DNA of 64,000 nucleotides, from the NCBI GenBank assembly GCA_033239125.1, contig BSWB01000001.1, positions 6,894,501-6,958,500 on the forward strand, in the 5' to 3' direction. The notes under the pieces are model-generated. The model saw only the letters and a program-made list of their open reading frames with translations. It did no database searches and was not told where the DNA came from. Each line of letters starts with the position of its first letter. Position 1 is the first letter of the stretch. This document shows positions 58,281 to 64,000 of the stretch, piece by piece. Source of the stretch: Fagopyrum homotropicum. Taxonomy: Eukaryota; Streptophyta; Magnoliopsida; Caryophyllales; Polygonaceae. The position numbers and the translations under genes are program-made.

Positions 58281-60120
58281 CAAATATAATTACTATTCAT
58301 ATCTGAATAATGTTGACGTGGCGCCTCCATGATTTTTTTCCGGATTAAATCTTTTATCAAATTACAAATTAAGTCAATAATTTTTTTTTATTAAACCATA
58401 ATTATTTGGTAAAATATGGAATTTGCTATCCCATATCGATTATCAAGAAAACATGATCCTTTTGAAAAGTTTATATAAACACAAAAAGTTTGAAAATTAA
58501 TGTTATCTTTTGAGTTTACAATTATTTCGTTTTCTATCAATAATATCAAGCGATCATAACTTTTGAGTTTACACTTATATTAAGTTTATCTTCTTCTTTT
58601 CCATAATTGGACTGTCGTGCATGTTTTCTTTGTGTTTTGGTTAAGTTTTATTTTTAGGGAAGAGTAATCGTACCCTAAAGTTTTATTTTTAGGGAAGATA
58701 TTTTCACGTTAATTTTATATAAGTAACTGAGTATAAAAATAATACAATTCTTGGCGTTTTAATAATGTTTTATTTTTTGGATCGTTAACCTACAATTACG
58801 TGGGTCGTAGTTGTGTCCCTCGAGTTTTTTAGCTAGCCTTATCTATTTACGTTAAATATTATCAAGATTTTGACTATACAAATAATACATTTTTGGCCAA
58901 TAAATCTTTATTTTTTAAACTATTTTTTAAGTCAGGGAATCTTTTGTTAACAAATTAACAATATGTTAGTAGAACTATTTCACCATACTTTTTATTGTTG
59001 GAACAATCTATTTTTGGGATAATTTTTAAAATAAAAATAAATGTACTCCGATTTATTGTATTAGTTTTCAATTTCGATTTACGTTAAATATTTTCACGTT
59101 ATTTTGGTTGAGTAATCGTACCCCTAAAGTTTATTTTTTAGGGAGAATTTTTTTTTTCAAATGAATATTAAGCTGATCTATTTACGTTAAACTTTTTGAG
59201 TAATTTTGTTATCCCACATCGATTAGCTACTAAGGTTGATGGTTTTAGAACTTGTATAAATAGGGAGTATAAGGATTATACGATTAATAATTTTTTTGGC
59301 ATTTTGGTTAGGTTAAAGTATAATTAATATTCATATGGGAATAATATTTTATTTTTGGATCGTTAACTAACAATTATGTGGGCATAACGTTATTTTATAC
59401 AGTAATCGTACCCCTAAAGTTTATTTTTAAGGAATATTTTATTTTGGGATCGTTAACCTACAATTATGTGGGTCATAATGTTATTCCCTAAAGTAATCTT
59501 GGCTTTTTGGTTAAGTTCAATTTCTATTTACGTTAAATATTTTCACGTTACTTTTATTTAGTAACCGTATCCCTAAAGTTTTATTTTTAGGGAAGATTTT
59601 TTTCTTTTTTTCAAATGAATATCAAAATGATCTATTTTTATTTAAATTTTTTGAGGGTTTTTGTTATCCCACGTCAATTAGCTACTAAGCTTGATGGTTT
59701 TAGAACTTGTATAAAATAGAGAGTCTAAAGAGTATACAAATAATACATTTCTTGGTATTTTGGTTAAGTTCAAGTATAATTACTATTCATATCTAAATAA
59801 TGTTGACGTGGCGCCTCCACGGTTTTTTTCCGGATTAAATCTTTTATCAAATTACAAATTAAGTCAATAAATCTTTTTTTATTAAACCATAATTATTTGG
59901 TAAAATATGGAATTTGCTATCCCATATCGATTATCAAGAATACATGACCCTTTTGAGAAGTTGTATATATAAAAACAAAAAGTTTGAAAATTAATGTTAT
60001 CTTTTGAGTTTACAACTATTTCGTTTTCTATCAATAATACCAAGCGATCATAACTTTTGAGTTTACATTTATATTAAGTTTATCTTCTTCTTTTCCATAA
60101 TTGGACTGTCGCGCATGTTT
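58281..60120 (+). repeat. Direct 347-350 bp repeats around a degenerate repetitive core
   Basis: 58281-58627 and 59771-60120 are highly similar (both contain GTTGACGTGGCGCCTCC, TATCCCATATCGATTATCAA, and GGACTGTCG-GCATGTTTT). Between them, phrases such as GTAATCGTACCCCTAAAGTT and TTTACGTTAAATATTTTCAC recur several times. This internal repetition is common in non-autonomous Helitrons, consistent with the 3' terminus at 60546. Confidence 0.75.
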
Positions 60121-60518
60121 TCGAGGTTTCACGATAAATGTTATCTTCTGGATTTGTATTATATTATATTTGCACAATTTTACTTATTTTATGAATTAAT
60201 TTATTTTGGATATATTTTTACATTGCATAGATGTCGTTTATTATTTGACATTTATTAAAATCACATATCTATTTTTGACATTTGTTAATATTGTGGTTTT
60301 TATAATATAGATATAGTGTACACTTTTGGTTTGGTATGCTCCCAAATGTAGTCATATTTATATGATGAACTAGGTCAATAATTATGTTGTTATTATTTAA
60401 TAAGCGTATACTTTATTACATAAACATTCATAATCAAATCAACAAAATATAATAAGAGAATGACATCTATAAAAAATTATTCACACAAAAAAAATATCAA
60501 AAATTACATTTTCAAATA

Positions 60519-60546
60519 CCCGTGCAAGGCGCGGACACTAAACTAG
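60519..60546 (+). mobile_element. Helitron-like 3' terminus
   Basis: CCGTGC-AAG-GCGCGG forms a 6-bp stem (one G-T pair), followed by ACACTAAA and CTAG, with T next. This is the Helitron 3' signature. The element should extend leftward and may include the repeats at 58281-60120; the 5' end was not identified. Confidence 0.65.
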
Positions 60547-61100
60547 TTGCATATAATTCGTATCCAATTAGCCCTTGATTCTTCTATTAGTCTTGTACAA
60601 TTAGATTAGATTTGGGGCATTATAATTTATTTTACAAGCCTGCAGTTTAATGCGTGATTCTTTTTGAACACGCAATTTTGTGTCGTGGACATTTCAACTA
60701 TATATTTGACATATTAAAATTTTATAATAAAAAGAAATAAAATAATTTCAACACATCCCTTTGATGTAACCAAACTGTTGTATGGAATAATTCAAACAGT
60801 CCCATTCCACGCAAATACAATTCGTGATTGATGATGAATAGGATGTATCTACATACATCATAATTCATACATCAAACGCCCAAATTTTCAAACAATTTTT
60901 TTTAAAAACTAAGGATTTGCACCGAGATTATCGAGGGTAAAATCAAATTATTTTTGGATTGATGAAATTAAAAAAAAAAACTATAATAAGTAGTTTAATT
61001 CATTATAAAAACACTGTAAATATATAGTTTATAATAAACTAATGGGACTGTTAGTCTGACCTATTCGGTCAGACGAAACACTCTCGCATAGCGAGTGCTG
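60547..61100. other. AT-rich spacer
   Basis: No gene. Near 61083 is the small hairpin motif CTCGCATAGCGAG that is also seen as a tandem repeat near position 1060. Confidence 0.55.
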
Positions 61101-62510
61101 TAAAACCTCAATTTTAGGCGCGTTTGCTGAGTAACGTTAGAGATTTGAGAAGACACACGTACAAGAAAGCATGAGGCGCGGTTAAGCTTATGAAGGTGAG
61201 TTATATGGCGTGTGAGGCCTAGAAGAGTATGATTACCTTATGGAAGAGGAAGAAAGCATGGAACGGGGAAAGAACTAACGGAGTTTAAGGTAAAGTACCC
61301 CGAGGAGGGTAGTCTTCCTGGGAATGGTAACATGAGAAGTTAGTAGAATAATAATTCGTTGACTTCGGAGTAGGTCAGATACAAGTCAATCGGTGATAAT
61401 TGAGAATGCACAGGTGCGGGTTGTCTATTGGTGAGTGCAGAGGGGATGAGTAATCAAGACTATGGGCATATAGAGGATCGACAACAAGAGCTTAAAGTAT
61501 TCGCGGTGGATCAATGTCAATGGTAAGGAAGTACGTCAACGAAAGTGCATTTGTCTTAAATCAAATAATGTTGAATGAGTTCAAGCAAGTAGCTGTTACA
61601 AACCTCCTAGGGGAGGATGAAGATGACCCTTTGCAACCTTCTTAGGTCATGAAAACGGCATATGGGAGAACGACCCGGATTAGAAGTTTTAAGGTTTGAT
61701 CATGGTAAAGGAAACTAGTAGATCAAAGGAAGGTGAGGTTTATTGTTTATGGTGCGTAGACGGGAGTATAATAAGAGGATGCATAGTACGTTTGTACTAA
61801 TAAGATGGATGTTATGTTTTCACGAGCTAAAGTTAAGATAAAGTTTTCCTGACTCACGAGGAGAAGCTAGGATAGTGATGGCATGAAACGAGAAACTTGG
61901 ATTTGGGCAACGCTGCAAGCTTAGAGTTATGATGTTAGTGCTCGGTGAAGTAATGAGAGAATCTTTCAATGATTGTGGTTGGGGAATTTGCCTAGCGTTT
62001 TCCACGGGACATACTAGTACGGTTGTGAAGTTGTCATGAAGTATCAAGAGATGCATAAGGTGACCAACAAGAGTAAGATAAGACCGAAGTTTTGAAGTTT
62101 GATGTCGACATGAGATGTACGAGAAGTATTTGAAAGATGGAGGTTAGAACCTCTACGGTCGGATTGACGTTACATGAGAAAGTGAAGTATAAATTTCTAC
62201 GCCTACTTGAAGAAAGGATGCCTGTGGTGAAAGCTTATGTAGAAGATGAAGAGCTCCTTTCATATGTTGGATTGTCATGGAAAACGAAGAAGATAAGATC
62301 AATTGTTTTGAAGCACAGTTAAGTTCTGCAGTTTGGACCCATATGACTACACATAAGTCAGAAACCTTAGAAGTTTTTTACAATCATATCATCAAAGGGG
62401 GAGAATGAGATTAAGATAAAGGAATATTTAAATAAGGCTACAAGAGTCAGAAGACTCGAGCAAGTCTCTCGAGTTCAAGAGATGAGGGATCTCGGAAAGA
62501 GGATGGTTGT
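61101..62510 (+). mobile_element. Rearranged relative of the 45-53 kb gypsy element
   Basis: It opens with TGTAAAACCTCAATTTTAGG, a variant of the LTR start at 50501 (TGTAACGCCCAATTTTAGGC), then jumps after about 30 bp into sequence matching the internal region. 61171-62510 parallels 47521-48720 throughout (for example GTAATGAG, GACCAACAAGA, and AGAACCTCTACGGTCGGATT against CTACCGTCGGGTT). A 61-codon open piece (62137-62322) is the longest frame; its function is unknown. The copy is clearly diverged from its relative. Confidence 0.75.
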
Positions 62511-62529
62511 TCGCTCCAAACGGTGTGTG

Positions 62530-64000
62530 CAAGCTTTAAATTTATAACCCTAGACTTAAGCTTAAAACAAGGATGCGAACCCGCAGTGTACGGGTCAATC
62601 GTAGTAAAAAGCAAGAAATTCCAGGGGTCGATCACAGGGACTCGGTGAAACAAAGTCAATAACGGTAAGCTTCGTGAAAACTAACCACAAGAGCAATTAA
62701 CACAATCAAAGATGAATAAGAAGTCAATAAAGCAAACATGCAATTCTAGGGATTAAAGCGTCTAGTTGTGGTTCCAACTCAAGATCTAAAGATAAGCGGA
62801 CAAAGCTGAGAATTTTGCAAGGGGAAGGTGTTACTAAAGTGGAATAGATCACCGGGTAAGTCTCACTACTCACTAATCCTAAACCGCAACTCCTATTACC
62901 GGGTAAGTCTCAAGGAATCAAGATAAAGAACTATAACCTCAAACTAACACACAATCTAAGGGAATAGAATCAACCTTTACCGGGTAAGTCTCAGGCTAAC
63001 TCACAAAGATGGGATGGAAGCACACTCAAACCCCAATAAAGGATAAACCTTTATTACCTACGCTTATGATCGTTGGTACACAAACTAAGGAATTACCGGG
63101 TAAGTCTCATCCTAAGCTTGCTTTGAATCAGAAAAGGTGTAATAAGGATATGATTTGGCAAACTCTAACACTTAACTCTCAGTTTTAGGATCAGATAAGT
63201 CACCTCGGTCAGAAGAATTCCACCCCGGCCGAGATGTTCATCGGCTGAGCGAGATGCTTAGGGTTAAGGTTAAAGACTCGAACTTTCAGGGTCCTACTGG
63301 AATCTAAGACTATTCTATCATTGTTTTTCCCACAACTTTCAGCCAATCACCCTAGAATCACACAAGTAAATTAGCCACTCATCATTATTATGAAAGTATT
63401 AATTATATGGGAAGAAGGTGAATATTTGAACAAGAAGAATTTAATGAAAAAGACTTCGATAACTGAATCAAATATCACAACAAAGCGTTCCTTGGATAGC
63501 AATCCAACAAGACAAGACAACAAGGAAGGGAATTGAAGACAATCTTACAAAACCCTTCAAAAAGCTATAAAAGCTATGATCTTCAATCTTCCTTCAACCT
63601 TCAAAAAGGTTCTTCGAAACTCCCAACTGGAGTACGGCTGCTGCGTGTATGCTGGATCTCGCAGCCTTCAATGGTGTATAATGTGCAAAGCGGGATGTTG
63701 GATTTGTGGAAATCCAACCCTTTTTATAGGAAAATAACCCTCCAAAGATAAAATATCTTAGAAAGATCTTTTCCCATAAAAATAGGTAAAATATAAGATC
63801 TTCTTCCTTCCAGGAGCCAAGCCCAAAAATATAAGATCACCTTCCAAAGATAAAAGATCTCAACCAAGAATAAAATATTCTCGCCGCGTCCTAGGTGTTC
63901 GCCTCGGTCGAGTCGGCGTCTCTGGATCACCTCGGTCGAGGTGACTCTGTGGTCAACCGAGGTGAGTCACAACTGAATGTGAAATCTCTCAAATCTGGTC
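62530..64000. mobile_element. Second LTR-retrotransposon fragment, runs off the window
   Basis: The phrase GGGTCGATCACAGGGACTCGG resembles untranslated regions of plant Athila/Tat-like gypsy elements (from memory). The 15-mer ACCGGGTAAGTCTCA occurs four times (62851, 62898, 62979, 63095). Near the right end, CTCGGTCGAG-type palindromic words recur. No gag or pol frame is visible and both ends are undefined. Confidence 0.45.

Noticed and set aside
61820..62056. 78-codon minus-strand frame
   Set aside because: It lies antisense within a diverged retroelement internal region that has no coding evidence on that strand.

Overview
This is nuclear DNA from a flowering plant, almost certainly a eudicot. 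The genes carry GT-AG introns, the noncoding DNA is AT-rich, and the proteins are plant types: a calmodulin-like protein, a plant STAR/KH protein, plant SEC15 and an amino acid permease. The repeats are plant transposons. I cannot name the family or species. Prokaryotic features (operons, CRISPR, Shine-Dalgarno sites) do not apply.

Genes: six protein-coding genes lie in the first 43 kb. They are a WD40 protein of the C2A9.03-like family (2149-5351, minus, nine coding exons, 444 aa); a CML21-type EF-hand protein (11563-13459, plus, four coding exons, 237 aa); a STAR/quaking-type KH RNA-binding protein (26871-30321, minus, seven exons, 294 aa); a small three-helix membrane protein of unknown function (33652-34293, minus, 213 aa); an intronless exocyst subunit of the SEC15A type (35529-37898, minus, 789 aa); and an AAP-type amino acid permease (38478-42916, minus, five exons, 468 aa). 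All exon joins were made by eye from GT-AG borders, and every reading frame closes. From memory, CML21 and a KH gene are neighbours in Arabidopsis (At4g26470/At4g26480) and the duplicated block around At5g56120-At5g56190 holds WD40 and KH genes. The gene order therefore looks like conserved synteny opened up by repeats.

Repeats between genes: 6.9-10.6 kb holds a 317-bp tandem duplication, a LINE RNase H scrap, a TIR element with a 306-bp hAT MITE nested inside it, and a tiny poly(A) retroposon with a perfect 15-bp target duplication. 14.2-17.4 kb holds two related MULE-like elements in opposite orientation. One of them (15958-17368, perfect 9-bp target duplication) interrupts a roughly 425-bp, four-unit tandem array. 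That array lies in the leader or LTR of a decayed Ty3/gypsy Tekay-type retrotransposon (to about 24.6 kb). A further 716-bp TIR element sits in another unit of the same array. A complete tRNA-derived SINE with 10-bp target duplications lies at 34600-34787.

43-64 kb is a gene-free nest of repeats. A foldback element with very long inverted arms (about 44571-56207) is split by a large Ty3/gypsy element (45310-53460). The 948-bp homologous parts of that element's LTRs are nearly identical although its coding region is badly decayed, which suggests a recently mobilised non-autonomous element. Two Helitron-like 3' ends (44375 minus, 60546 plus) flank the nest. A relative of the same retroelement (61101-about 62510) and a different LTR-element fragment (62530-64000) close the window.

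I found no evidence of an undescribed gene system. The interest lies in the nested transposition history and a few structural oddities. Identities and family names come from reading and memory, not searches.
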